From: APNM01 sp040361335
GTDB taxonomy: Bacteria; Pseudomonadota; Gammaproteobacteria; Nevskiales; Salinisphaeraceae
Assembly: GCF_040361335.1 (NCBI RefSeq)
Contig: NZ_APNM01000007.1
Coordinates: forward strand, 1-64,000
Length of the DNA: 64,000 nucleotides
Direction: 5' to 3'
The position numbers were made by a program, and so were the translations under genes. The notes below the pieces were generated by a model. It was given only the letters and a program-made list of their open reading frames with translations. It was not told the DNA's origin and searched no databases. Shown in pieces: positions 36,189 through 45,104 of this stretch; position 1 is the first letter of the stretch, and every line of letters begins with the position of its first letter.

Positions 36189-36591
36189 TACCAACGTCAT
36201 CAGTGAAATCCGCAAAGGGAGAAAAGCGAATCGAGGCGTGCGAAAGTTCTTTCGGAAAACCCTATATAAGCGCTTCGACCTGTACCTTTCGGTCATAACT
36301 GTTGGCGAACTCAGCCGTGGTGTGGAATTAATCCGACACCGTGGAGATATCCGCCAGGCAGCCTTACTCGAAGATTGGCTGTCTGGATTGCTTCGAGACT
36401 ACGCCGATCACATTTTGCCCTTTGATACTGATATGGCGCAGGTATGGGGCAAGTTGCGTTCACCGCATTCCGAGCATCTTCTAGACAAGCAAATAGCAGC
36501 GACCGCATTGGTCTACGACCTGACCGTGTTGACACGTAATACCCGGGATTTCGAGGCCACGGGTGTCCGTATTCTCAACCCATTCGAGTAA
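36175..36591 (+). CDS. FitB/VapC-type PIN-domain toxin
   Basis: 138-aa PIN-domain ribonuclease. Acidic active-site residues are in place: Asp5 (MYLIDTNVISE), Glu45 (ITVGELSRG), Asp104 (LLDKQIAATA) and Asp125 (TRNTRDFEATG). The frame is open from 36124, but ATG 36175 gives the canonical N-terminus and overlaps the antitoxin end, the usual coupling. The RNA target is unknown. It is followed 11 nt later by trmH. Confidence 0.92.
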   Translation: MYLIDTNVISEIRKGRKANRGVRKFFRKTLYKRFDLYLSVITVGELSRGVELIRHRGDIRQAALLEDWLSGLLRDYADHILPFDTDMAQVWGKLRSPHSEHLLDKQIAATALVYDLTVLTRNTRDFEATGVRILNPFE

Positions 36592-36602
36592 ACTCCGCGC
36601 CC

Positions 36603-37184
36603 ATGACACCCGAACGAGAAAAACGCATCCGCGACGTCCTGGACCGGCGCCAGCCGGACCTGACCGTGGTCATGGATCGCGTGCACAAGCCCCATAACCT
36701 CGCCGCCATCGCCCGGTCGTGCGACGCGGTCGGCATCGCCGAGCTGAACGCGGTGCCGCTGCCCGGCCACGCCACGCGTCTCCACCGCGACAAGGCCGCC
36801 AGTGGCGCCGGCAAGTGGCTGCCGATGCGAAAGCACGCCGATATCGAGGCCGCGTACCGGTACCTGCGGGAGCAGGGCATGCGTATCTATGTCGCCCACG
36901 AGTGCCCGGAAGCCATCGATTTCCGTGCTGTCGACTACACCCGGCCCACCGCGATCGCCGTGGGCGCCGAGCTGGACGGCGTCTCCGAGGAAGCCATCGC
37001 CGGTGCCGACGGCGCGTTGGCCGTCCCCATGCAGGGCATGACCCGCTCCCTGAACGTCTCCGTGGCCACGGCCGTGATCCTGTACGAGGCCCAGCGCCAG
37101 CGCGAAGCCGCTGGCTACTACGAGACGCCGCGGCTGTCCGCCGAAGCCAGGGAGGCGATCTTCCGGCGCTGGTCGGAGCAATAG
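36603..37184 (+). CDS. trmH: tRNA (guanosine(18)-2'-O)-methyltransferase
   Basis: 193-aa SPOUT methyltransferase that methylates G18 of tRNA using S-adenosylmethionine. VMDRVHKPHNLAAIARSCDAVG, AVGAELDGVSEEA and VPMQGMTRSLNVSVATAVILYEA (motifs 1-3 forming the trefoil knot) are present, with a C-terminal extension typical of TrmH. It starts 11 nt after the toxin gene. Confidence 0.93.
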   Translation: MTPEREKRIRDVLDRRQPDLTVVMDRVHKPHNLAAIARSCDAVGIAELNAVPLPGHATRLHRDKAASGAGKWLPMRKHADIEAAYRYLREQGMRIYVAHECPEAIDFRAVDYTRPTAIAVGAELDGVSEEAIAGADGALAVPMQGMTRSLNVSVATAVILYEAQRQREAAGYYETPRLSAEAREAIFRRWSEQ

Positions 37185-37234
37185 CAAGGGCATACGCCCG
37201 TATAATCCACGCCGTACCCGGACCGAATCGAACC

Positions 37235-38200
<966 letters not shown>

Positions 38201-38233
38201 CACCCCAAACCGCATGCCCGGATGCCGGACTAA

Positions 38234-38257
38234 TAAGGGGACAGTTTTTTAAACTGT
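38234..38257. repeat. Half palindromic repeat (GGGGACAG-TTTTTTAAACTGT)
   Basis: TAAGGGGACAG followed by ACAGTTT/AAACTGT resembles a truncated relative of the GGGGAC-type palindromes. The right-hand GTCCCC arm is missing. It is fused directly to the truncated brnT reading frame. Confidence 0.6.
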
Positions 38258-38424
38258 TTGGAGATTCGGGCGCGAGAGGTCGACGATGAGCTACGTTTTC
38301 TCGTTGTCGGCAGGATCGAGGGACGGCATTGGTCGGCGGTGATCACCTTTCGCGACAGCAACGTCCGGATTATATCCGTGCGTCGATCCCGCCCCGAGGA
38401 GGTGGCGCTATATGAAGGCTAAGG
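38237..38424 (+). pseudogene. BrnT-like toxin remnant, N-terminus missing
   Basis: The frame ending at TAA 38424 reads DDELRFLVVGRIEGRHWSAV, then ITFRDSNVRIISVRRSRPEE and VALYEG. This is the C-terminal half of a BrnT-type RNase toxin, including the IISVRRSR segment of its active site. Upstream, the frame runs through repeat-derived sequence to a stop at 38234-38236 with no start codon and no N-terminal half. The toxin therefore appears inactivated by deletion at the repeat. The BrnA-like antitoxin start overlaps its end by 13 nt, the normal arrangement. Confidence 0.8.
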
Positions 38425-38648
38425 AATTCGATCGCAAATTCGACGAGGGTGAAGACATCACCGAAGCACTGGATCTATCCAGTGCTCGCCGGCCCTTGCA
38501 GGAGCAAAGGCGCGTCAACGTCGATTTCCCCGGCTGGATGATCGCGCGTCTGGATAAAGAGGCCAAGCGCCTAGGTGTCAGTCGCCAGTCGATTATCAAG
38601 GTCTGGCTGTCGGAGCGTTTGGAGCAATCGGCATCCGACCGGATGTGA
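38412..38648 (+). CDS. BrnA/CopG-type antitoxin
   Basis: 78-aa protein. MKAKEFDRKFDEGEDITEAL and QEQRRVNVDFPGWMIARLDK form the typical N-terminus and ribbon. EAKRLGVSRQSIIKVWLSERLE completes the RHH helices. It is the antitoxin of a BrnTA-type module whose toxin gene is truncated just upstream, so it is now effectively an orphan. It may still bind DNA or neutralise related toxins. Confidence 0.88.
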   Translation: MKAKEFDRKFDEGEDITEALDLSSARRPLQEQRRVNVDFPGWMIARLDKEAKRLGVSRQSIIKVWLSERLEQSASDRM

Positions 38649-38678
38649 AGAGCTACGGCGCTCGCACCCTTGATGGCA

Positions 38679-38720
38679 GTAGGCCGGGATAAGCGCCCTA
38701 GCGCGTTCCCGGCATTCCGG
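38679..38720. repeat. Dispersed repeat GTAGGCCGGGATAAG ... GCGTTCCCGGCATTCCG, copy 1
   Basis: An imperfect palindrome of REP type. Other copies are at 39653-39694, 40953-40997 and 41361-41401, with a degenerate one near 39828. All lie in the 38.6-41.5 kb toxin-antitoxin region, mostly just after a module's last gene. Confidence 0.8.
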
Positions 38721-38816
38721 CAGCGCAAGTCGATGATCGCGAAGCATTCTTCAGTCGTCTCCGGTCGTTCATGCATGACACGCTTGGTCCCCAATGCGAA
38801 TGATAGACTTCAATCA

Positions 38817-39116
38817 ATGAGATTGACCCGGGAAGAGCGCAGGATCATTCGTGAGGAGGTGGCCCGTGTTTTCGGCACGGGCGCATCCGTGAGGCTGTTC
38901 GGCTCACGCCTGGACGACGGCGAGCGTGGCGGCGATATAGACCTGTACATCGAAGCGGATGGAACGCCGTCCAATCTGTTGGATCGCGAGTTGGAACTGT
39001 ATTCGACATTGATCCGGCGTCTCGGTGACCGCCGTATCGACATCGTCGTGCACGACAACGGAGCGCCGCTGCAGCCGATACATCGGCATGCGCGGCGCAC
39101 GGGCGTCTCGTTGTAG
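38817..39116 (+). CDS. MntA-like nucleotidyltransferase (MNT) antitoxin
   Basis: 99-aa minimal nucleotidyltransferase. The motif GSRLDDGERGGDIDLYIE carries the glycine-serine and the two metal-binding aspartates, and a third acidic residue lies in RIDIVVHD. Family members of HEPN/MNT modules AMPylate a tyrosine in the partner HEPN toxin. ATG 38817 (MRLTREERRII) is chosen; the frame upstream is repeat-derived. The partner starts 16 nt downstream. Confidence 0.88.
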   Translation: MRLTREERRIIREEVARVFGTGASVRLFGSRLDDGERGGDIDLYIEADGTPSNLLDRELELYSTLIRRLGDRRIDIVVHDNGAPLQPIHRHARRTGVSL

Positions 39117-39132
39117 GCGGATTGGGCACGTC

Positions 39133-39615
39133 ATGGACTCGAAAGACGATACCGATCGCCTGCGCTACTTGATCGACTTGATCGATCGGGAAGACGCGCA
39201 TCTACTGGCCGTCAGGTCCCGGTTCCTTGGTCATTGCTGCGATGTCGATGCCCAGCGCATGCAATCATTGCTGTCCGATGACGTCGGCGTCGATCGTCTC
39301 GAGTCGTTCGGGGCCAAGTTCGGGCGCATGCAGGACACGGTCATGGACAAGTTCATCCCCGTGCTGCTGCGCCTCTCCGGCGAGCGTGTCGTTGCCGCCA
39401 TCGACAACCTGGGCAAGATGGAGCGCCTCTGTCTGATCGAGTCGGCGGATGCTTGGCTGCAAATGCGCAACCTGCGCAACCGGCTCGTCCACGAGTATTT
39501 CGACCGGCCGGCCGACATGGCCCCGGCCCTGGAGCGCGCCTGCCGTTTCACGGATGTGATGCATGCGGACTATCAAGCCATGCGCGAATACGCTCAGAGC
39601 CACTTCGCGTTGTGA
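39133..39615 (+). CDS. HEPN-domain toxin (HepT-like) partner of MntA
   Basis: 160-aa all-helical protein. The HEPN RNase motif R-X4-H-X-Y is intact at Arg115, His120 and Tyr122 (RNRLVHEYF). In characterised HepT/MntA pairs this tyrosine is the AMPylation target. The central part (LESFGAKFGRMQDTVMDKFI, then LSGERVVAAIDNLGKMERL) matches HEPN proteins of this pair type. Same strand and adjacent to the MNT gene. RNA target unknown. Confidence 0.85.
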   Translation: MDSKDDTDRLRYLIDLIDREDAHLLAVRSRFLGHCCDVDAQRMQSLLSDDVGVDRLESFGAKFGRMQDTVMDKFIPVLLRLSGERVVAAIDNLGKMERLCLIESADAWLQMRNLRNRLVHEYFDRPADMAPALERACRFTDVMHADYQAMREYAQSHFAL

Positions 39616-39904
39616 AACGAGGCGAAACCGCCCCCTGGAAGCATGCTGAACCGTAGGCCGGGATAAGTGCGTCAACGCGTTCCCGGCATTCCGGCAATTT
39701 GCCGGAAACGGCCCTCCGGGCCTCGTTTCGGAGCTGCATCCTCGAGAAATCCCCCTCGCTCCCCCTTTGGAAAAGGGGGAAGTAGGGGGATTTAGCATTC
39801 GAAAGGGGAAAGTGGCGCGGGTGGCCCGGGATAAGCACGCGAGAGCGTACCTGGCTGGCAGAGATGGCACAGCTCGACGGCTTTTGGTATTCGCAAGCGA
39901 ACCC
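39616..39904. repeat. Intergenic repeat cluster
   Basis: No credible gene. It holds a GTAGGCCGGGATAAG-type repeat (39653-39694), a palindrome AAATCCCCCTCGCTCCCCCTT / AAGGGGGAAGTAGGGGGATTT (about 39747-39794) and a degenerate GGGATAAGC copy (39828-39855). The second family recurs at about 41055-41092 and in the wzc leader (45105-45264). Confidence 0.8.
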
Positions 39905-39932
39905 GATACAATGTGACCACTAAATTGGTCAC
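39905..39932 (+). promoter_or_regulatory. Probable Phd/VapC promoter-operator
   Basis: GTGACC-N8-GGTCAC (39913-39932) is a clean inverted repeat directly after a -10-like TACAAT and 12 bp before the antitoxin start. Phd-family antitoxins repress through such sites. Confidence 0.6.
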
Positions 39933-39943
39933 CTGGGGTCGCG

Positions 39944-40192
39944 ATGCAAGATACAACCGTGACACTGAAAGAGGCCAAGGCGCGCCTCAGCGAATTGGTC
40001 GAATTGGCGGCCTCCGGCGAGCGAGTCGTCATCACCAAGCATGGCAAGCCCGTTATTCAGTTGTCGGGCCTGGAAAAAGCGTTCAAGCCCGTGAACGCAG
40101 CGGCATTGCGCCGATTGACCGACGCCTTGCCGGAGCAGAAGGAAGACGCGGCTACCCTGACCCGCCGGCTCCGGGAAGACGCGCGTTACTGA
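39944..40192 (+). CDS. Phd/YefM-family antitoxin
   Basis: 82-aa antitoxin. The N-terminal Phd fold (VTLKEAKARLSELVELAASG, then ERVVITKHGKPVIQLSG) binds DNA. The C-terminal tail (EQKEDAATLTRRLREDARY) binds the toxin. Its TGA stop overlaps the toxin ATG. Confidence 0.92.
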   Translation: MQDTTVTLKEAKARLSELVELAASGERVVITKHGKPVIQLSGLEKAFKPVNAAALRRLTDALPEQKEDAATLTRRLREDARY

Positions 40193-40614
40193 TGCTGTAT
40201 CTGGACACGCGTCTTCTGGTTGCCGTGTTGACCCCCGAAGCGCGGACGCATGACATGCAGGATTGGCTCGCTTCCCAAGCGCCCGGCTCTCTGGCTATCA
40301 GTGAGTGGGTTCTGACGGAATTTTCCAGCGCCCTCTCGATGAAAACGCGCATGGGCGATTTGGGCGAGCGCCAGAGAGCCAAGGTATTGTCCGAATTCAC
40401 GTCGCTCGTCGACGACGCATTTGGGATTTTCCCCGTCGTCCGCGCCGACTTTCGGACGGCCGCTCGTTTCGCCGACCAACACGACACGGGACTGCGATCT
40501 GGCGATGCCCTGCATTTGGCGATCGCTTTCAATCACGGTGCTTGCCTGTGCACGCTGGACAAGAAATTGGTGGCGGCAGCCGACATGCTGGGCGTCAACG
40601 CCGAATCGCTTTGA
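40192..40614 (+). CDS. VapC-type PIN-domain toxin
   Basis: 140-aa PIN ribonuclease with intact acidic residues: Asp5 (MLYLDTRLLVA), Glu43 (VLTEFSSAL), Asp105 (LRSGDALHLA) and Asp123 (CTLDKKLVAAA). The usual Ser/Asn after the first aspartate's Thr is Arg here (DTR), a small departure from the DTS/DTN norm. Translationally coupled to the Phd-type antitoxin. Confidence 0.92.
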   Translation: MLYLDTRLLVAVLTPEARTHDMQDWLASQAPGSLAISEWVLTEFSSALSMKTRMGDLGERQRAKVLSEFTSLVDDAFGIFPVVRADFRTAARFADQHDTGLRSGDALHLAIAFNHGACLCTLDKKLVAAADMLGVNAESL

Positions 40615-41459
40615 ACGCTATGGTCGCTTCCTGTGCCTGGATGCCGGACAAGCGCGCGGCGCTTTCCGGCATGACGAAGAAGGGATGGTTGCTCCGGGAA
40701 CTAATAGCCCCACCCGTCGCCCCGGAAAATTGCTAAGCGATATCGCCCCGAGAGGCGGAGCGGGGCCCCATCGTGCAGCGATGGGGTGCGACCCTCGGTG
40801 GGGCGATACTCCACCCGGTACAGCCACGAAGCGATATCCGCCCGATGGCTGTCGCTTCCTGGCCGATGCCGGGCTTGCTCCTCGTCTCGGGTGGAGATCC
40901 GGGGCTGGCGGAATCTGGCACGGCGTTGCTATTGCTCCCGGATAGCTGTATCCGTAGGTCGCGATAAGCGCCCCGGCGCATTCCCGGTCATTCCGGTCCG
41001 GCGATTTTTCGGCAACGGCCCTGGCGGACCTTGTTCTGGGTTCGTAGCCACAGAGAATCCCCCTCGTTCCCCCTTTGAAAAGGGGGAAGGGATGCCGGTC
41101 AGCACGGGAACGGCCCACGGGCCTTATGCCGGTCCACGTTTCTGCAATCGTCTCCGGCCGTCCAGGCATGACACGCATGTTTGTCCGATGCGCAGGCCAT
41201 GTGCGAGTACGCGCAGAGCCGCTTCGCCTTGTAAGCTCATCAACAGGGAATCCATCATCCTCCGCCGTTACGCGACAATTGTCGGTTCCTTCTCCCCTGA
41301 GGGGAGAAGGCCAGGATGAGGGGGGCGGCCATGCCTTCCTCCTCACCCACGGATCAAGCCGTAGGCCGGGATAAGTACGCCAGCGCGTTCCCGGCATTCC
41401 GACTGGATGATAATCTCAAGGAAGCAAAAGCGCTGTTACCCCGTGCAAGGAAGCAGGTG
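40615..41459. other. Gene-free repeat-rich interval
   Basis: No supportable gene in 845 bp. Pieces seen are: a CGTCGCCCCGGAAAA-type repeat with nested inverted segments (about 40716-40800); a GTAGG...GATAAGCG copy (40953-40997); the AATCCCCCTCGTTCCCCCTTT / AAAGGGGGAA palindrome (about 41055-41092); TTCTCCCCTGAGGGGAGAA with a GGATGAGGGGG tail (about 41287-41320), related to the array at 1-190; and a GTAGGCCGGGATAAGT copy (41361-41401). Confidence 0.75.
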
Positions 41460-41696
41460 GTGAAGACGACGAAATACTTTCGAACGATCAGGAAGCGGCC
41501 GGATCGTTCGATGATCAAGGACGAATGGATCGAGCAGGCCATGAAGGCGCCCGAACGCGAGCATGTCCAGGCAGACGGCAGGATCCGTCGCTGGGGACGG
41601 ATAGCGGAAATGGAGGGCAGATACCTTCGCGTCATCCTGCTGCCTGACGGTGAAACCGTACACAATGCGTTTTTCGATAGAGGCTTCAAGCCATGA
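41460..41696 (+). CDS. Conserved small protein paired with DUF2283
   Basis: 78-aa protein of unknown function. It reads MKTTKYFRTIRKRPDRSMIK, DEWIEQAMKAP, VQADGRIRRWGRIAEMEGRY and LRVILLPDGETVHNAFFDRG. I recognise this as the small basic/acidic protein often encoded just before DUF2283 genes. GTG 41460, with AAGGA about 9 nt upstream, marks the start; the frame upstream comes from a dispersed repeat. The 4-nt overlap with the next gene and the setting among toxin-antitoxin pairs suggest a two-gene TA-like module, unproven. Confidence 0.75.
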   Translation: MKTTKYFRTIRKRPDRSMIKDEWIEQAMKAPEREHVQADGRIRRWGRIAEMEGRYLRVILLPDGETVHNAFFDRGFKP

Positions 41697-41890
41697 AAGT
41701 CCAGTATTTCGAAGATACCGATACGCTCTATATCGAATTCCGCCGCGGCGATATCGTCGAGTCCAGGAATCTCGACGAAGACATCGTGCTCGATCTGGAT
41801 GAGCAGGGTGATGTGTGTGCGATCACGTTCGAGCATGCCAGCAACCGCACGGACGTCCATCACCTGACTGTCGAAGGTATTGCAGCATGA
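41693..41890 (+). CDS. DUF2283 protein
   Basis: 65-aa protein of the DUF2283 family (MKVQYFEDTDTLYIEFRRGD; VLDLDEQGDVCAITFEHAS). The ATG overlaps the stop of the upstream 78-aa gene (ATGA). DUF2283 genes recur beside such partners and near toxin-antitoxin loci. No biochemical role is known; an antitoxin-like part is one possibility. Confidence 0.85.
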   Translation: MKVQYFEDTDTLYIEFRRGDIVESRNLDEDIVLDLDEQGDVCAITFEHASNRTDVHHLTVEGIAA

Positions 41891-42387
41891 TGCGCTGAGT
41901 AAGCGGCGCTTCCCGCTGCTCCTGTATCCCGCAATACACTGCGCGTCTCCGGCACGACAATAGGTAAGAGTGGGCGCACCCTCATGCGCCTCGTACCGCA
42001 AATCGTCCCCGGATCGTCGCCCCGGAAAATCGCGAAGCGATTTATCCGGGGCCCAGTGGAACGCGGCACGGCAGTGCCCATAGCCCCCTGGACCCCGGAT
42101 GAGACGCGCCGCGTCTCTCAGGGGTGACGAACAACCCTGGACATCATGCAATCCCGGATCGCGCTGCGCGCCGCCGGCCTGACGGTAGGAAAGGGAGGGC
42201 CGCGTCCTCATACTCACCGCGACGCAAATCGCCTTCGAATCGTCGCCCCGGAAAGGCGCGAAGCGCCCTGTTTTGGGCTCAGCGAAACGCGGCACTGGCC
42301 GCCCGCCAGACACTACGGCACAATGGCGGCGCTGTCGGCGCCCGGCCGGGGGCGACGGGCATCAACCACCGGACATCTTCGCATCGG
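41891..42387. other. Gene-free interval with dispersed repeats
   Basis: No gene found. Two further copies of the CGTCGCCCCGGAAA(A)-GCGAAGCG repeat lie at about 42012-42065 and 42241-42295. Between them (about 42085-42135) is CCCCGGATGAGACGCG / CGCGTCTCTCAGGGGTGAC, similar to the interior hairpin of the pheS-flanking elements. The promoter of the exopolysaccharide operon must lie here or in the last 100 bp, but I see no strong -35/-10 pair. Confidence 0.7.
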
Positions 42388-42819
42388 ATGATTGACAGTA
42401 TCCTCACCGTCTGCACCGGCAATATCTGCCGCAGCCCCTTCGCGGAAGAGATTCTGAGGACCAAGCTATCGGGCGTATGCCTGGGCTCGGCGGGTATCGG
42501 TGCCCTCGTGGGTGAACCGGCCGACCCGCTGGCTATCCAGGTCGGCGGCGAACTGGGGTACGATCTGCAGGGACATGTTGCCCGACAGATCGGGGGAGAG
42601 CACCTCAGGGGTTGCGATTTGGTTCTCGTAATGGACGACACGCACTTGGGATGGATCCGCACGCAGTTCCCGGAGGCGCGTGGCAAGGTGTTCTTGCTGG
42701 GGCATTGGGATGGCGGCGCCGAGGTCGAGGATCCCTATCGCCACGACGAAGACTTTTTCCGCAGCGTCTTCCGTAAAATCCAGGATTACAGCGAAAGCTG
42801 GATCGGACGGCTGTCTTGA
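42388..42819 (+). CDS. wzb: Low-molecular-weight protein-tyrosine phosphatase (Wzb type)
   Basis: 143-aa cytoplasmic phosphatase expected to dephosphorylate the tyrosine tail of the Wzc kinase encoded downstream. The P-loop CTGNICRS (Cys9-X5-Arg15) and the general-acid loop VEDPYRHD (Asp115) are intact. ATG 42388 is chosen because the upstream frame is repeat-derived. First gene of the exopolysaccharide assembly operon. Confidence 0.93.
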   Translation: MIDSILTVCTGNICRSPFAEEILRTKLSGVCLGSAGIGALVGEPADPLAIQVGGELGYDLQGHVARQIGGEHLRGCDLVLVMDDTHLGWIRTQFPEARGKVFLLGHWDGGAEVEDPYRHDEDFFRSVFRKIQDYSESWIGRLS

Positions 42820-42851
42820 TCGGCTTGGTTTACCGTGTATAGGGGCATCAT

Positions 42852-43898
42852 GTGAGAGAGAACAATAACGGTGGACCGCACGTCCTGGTGACGGGTGGTG
42901 CCGGCTTCATCGGCAGCCATGTCTGCAAGCTGCTTGCCGACGAGGGCTATTGCCCCGTTACCCTGGACAACCTGTCTTCCGGCCATCAGCGTTTCGTCCA
43001 GTGGGGGCCGTTCCTCCACGGCAACATCTGCTCCGCCAACGACCTCGATCACGTCTTTCATCATTACAACCCGGTCGCGGTATTCCACCTGGCCGCGGAT
43101 ATCGAGGTGGGGAATTCGGTAGAGAACCCGGATCCCCACTATCGCAACAACATGGTCGGTATGCTGGAACTGCTCTCGACCATGCGGCGCTGGAAGGTGG
43201 ACAAGCTGGTGTTCGCCAGCACCTGCGCTGTCTACGGGAGCCCGGAGACGCAGCCGATACGCGAGGACGAACCGTTGGCACCCGCCAGTCCCTACGGGCA
43301 CGGCAAGGCGATGTGCGAGCGGCTGATAGAGGATTTTGCTTCGGCCTACGGCCTGCGGGCCGCGAACTTGCGCTTCTTCAACGCCTCCGGCGCGTCGCCG
43401 GAGATCGGCTTGGGCGAGGCCCGCCGTCACGAGACGCATCTCATACCGCTGGCACTGGACGCCGTTCTCGCGGCCGAGACCTTTACCGTGAACGGCAATG
43501 ATTATGACACCCACGACGGCACCTGTGTGCGCGATTACCTGCATGTCGAAGACATCGCCCTTGCGCATTTCCAGGCGTTGAAGGCGCTGGATCGTTGCGA
43601 GAGGGGCACGGCCGCTCTCTATAATCTATCGACCGGCCAGGGTTATTCCGTGCTGGATGTCCTCAAGGCCATCGAACGAGTGACCGGGCAGCCCGTGTCC
43701 TGGCGCGTCGGGCCCCGGCGTCCGGGTGATGTCGCGAGACTCGTCGGCGATGCGAGCCTTGCGACACGTGACCTCAACTGGCAACCCGCGCGCTCCAGCA
43801 TCGACTCGATCGTGGGCTCCGCATGGGAGTGGCGAAGGCATTATCATGGCAAGCTTTGGAGCGAAGCCTCATTCACGATATCCCGGAGTCCGGCTTGA
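42852..43898 (+). CDS. galE: UDP-glucose 4-epimerase
   Basis: 348-aa NAD-dependent epimerase that interconverts UDP-glucose and UDP-galactose (or the N-acetyl forms). VLVTGGAGFIGSHVCKLL binds NAD. ASTCAVYGSP and Tyr148/Lys152 (SPYGHGKAMCE) are catalytic. NASGASPEIGLGE and DGTCVRDYLHVEDIA are GalE-type. Start GTG 42852. It overlaps wza by one base (TGATG). Confidence 0.93.
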   Translation: MRENNNGGPHVLVTGGAGFIGSHVCKLLADEGYCPVTLDNLSSGHQRFVQWGPFLHGNICSANDLDHVFHHYNPVAVFHLAADIEVGNSVENPDPHYRNNMVGMLELLSTMRRWKVDKLVFASTCAVYGSPETQPIREDEPLAPASPYGHGKAMCERLIEDFASAYGLRAANLRFFNASGASPEIGLGEARRHETHLIPLALDAVLAAETFTVNGNDYDTHDGTCVRDYLHVEDIALAHFQALKALDRCERGTAALYNLSTGQGYSVLDVLKAIERVTGQPVSWRVGPRRPGDVARLVGDASLATRDLNWQPARSSIDSIVGSAWEWRRHYHGKLWSEASFTISRSPA

Positions 43899-45088
43899 TG
43901 CGGATGGATAAGACATTCGGACGTGTCCACATGATCGTACGGCGGCTGCTGGCCACGAGCCCGGCATTGCTTCTCGCGGCCTGCGCCATGCCGGGTTACG
44001 AGATCGAGGACGCGGGATCGAATTCGCCCTGGTATCAGGGCAGCGATCCTCGCGCCCGGGACGAGGCGACCGTCGACTACGAGCCGAAGGTCACCAAGAT
44101 CACGCCGGATATGATCGCGGACATGAAGTCGGATACCGGCCCCGCCTACCCCAGCGACATGCCCCGCTCCGAGGAGCCCTTCCGCTACCGCGTAGGGCCG
44201 GGCGATGTCCTCAACGTCGTCGTCTTCAATCACCCGGAACTGACCAATCCCGCCGGTACCAGCGAATCCAGCGAATCGTCGGGCCGCCTGGTCAACGCCG
44301 ATGGCATGCTGTATTTCCCCTTCGTGGGCGAGATCGACGTCGCCGGCCTCACCCTGGACGAGATCCGGCGCAAGCTGGCCGAGGGCCTGTCCCGTGTTAT
44401 CCGGGATCCGCAAGTGGATGTTCGGGTCTCGCAATACCGTAGCCAGCAGGTCTTCATCACCGGCGACATCCCGCGTCCCTGTTCGGTGCCGGTCACCGAT
44501 CTGCCATTGACCATTCTTAAAGCGTTCGATGCCTGCTCGACACTGGCGGGCAGTGAGGGTGCCGTCGGCATCCAGAGCGTTAGCCTGATCCGCGACGGCG
44601 AGGCCTATCCGATTGATCTCAACGCCATGTACCGCACCGGTGACCTTGTGCACCTGCGTGACGGAGACCGCCTGATCGTCGACGACGGCGCCAGCCGGAT
44701 ATTCGTGGTCGGGGAGTTCGAGGACCAGGTGGCGGCGCCGTTCTCGGCCGGCGGCATGACCCTGGCCGATGCCATCGCGGCGGGCCAAGGTTTGAACCTG
44801 GAAACGGCCGACCCGGGCGCGATCTACGTCATCCGCGGCTTCGTGGGCCAGGAGCCGACACCCGACGGCGAGGTGCGGACCCTGCGCAAGCCGCACATCT
44901 ATCACCTGAACGCGAGCTCGGTGGACAGCCTGATCCTGGCCGACCAATTCCCGCTGCAACCGCGCGACGTCGTGTACGCGGCACCGGCCGGCCTGGTCAA
45001 CTTCAACCGCGCCCTGTCGCAGATCACGCCGTCTCTGAACCTGCTGTTCCAGAGCTACCTGATCTACGACCGCCGCGGCAATGACTAA
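43898..45088 (+). CDS. wza: Polysaccharide export outer-membrane lipoprotein, Wza family
   Basis: 396-aa translocon subunit. Lipobox LLAACAM places the lipidated cysteine at residue 29. The Poly_export domain (FRYRVGPGDVLNVVVFNHPEL) and SLBB-type domains (VFITGDIPRPCSVPV; RIFVVGEFEDQVAAPF) follow. The C-terminal amphipathic helix (LSQITPSLNLLFQSYLIY) would form the outer-membrane pore. ATG 43898 has GGAG eight bases upstream and overlaps the galE stop; ATG 43931 is a shorter option. Confidence 0.93.
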   Translation: MRMDKTFGRVHMIVRRLLATSPALLLAACAMPGYEIEDAGSNSPWYQGSDPRARDEATVDYEPKVTKITPDMIADMKSDTGPAYPSDMPRSEEPFRYRVGPGDVLNVVVFNHPELTNPAGTSESSESSGRLVNADGMLYFPFVGEIDVAGLTLDEIRRKLAEGLSRVIRDPQVDVRVSQYRSQQVFITGDIPRPCSVPVTDLPLTILKAFDACSTLAGSEGAVGIQSVSLIRDGEAYPIDLNAMYRTGDLVHLRDGDRLIVDDGASRIFVVGEFEDQVAAPFSAGGMTLADAIAAGQGLNLETADPGAIYVIRGFVGQEPTPDGEVRTLRKPHIYHLNASSVDSLILADQFPLQPRDVVYAAPAGLVNFNRALSQITPSLNLLFQSYLIYDRRGND

Positions 45089-45104
45089 CCCCGAGCCGAC
45101 GCCC

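Noticed and set aside
40615..41459. Several 60-130-codon frames in the gene-free interval
   Set aside because: They run through known dispersed repeats, lack ribosome-binding sites and have low-complexity translations.
42852..43898. Possible GalE inactivation (Ser-to-Cys/Thr change in ASTCAVYG)
   Set aside because: Thr can replace the catalytic Ser in this family, and the Tyr-X3-Lys pair is intact, so activity is expected.
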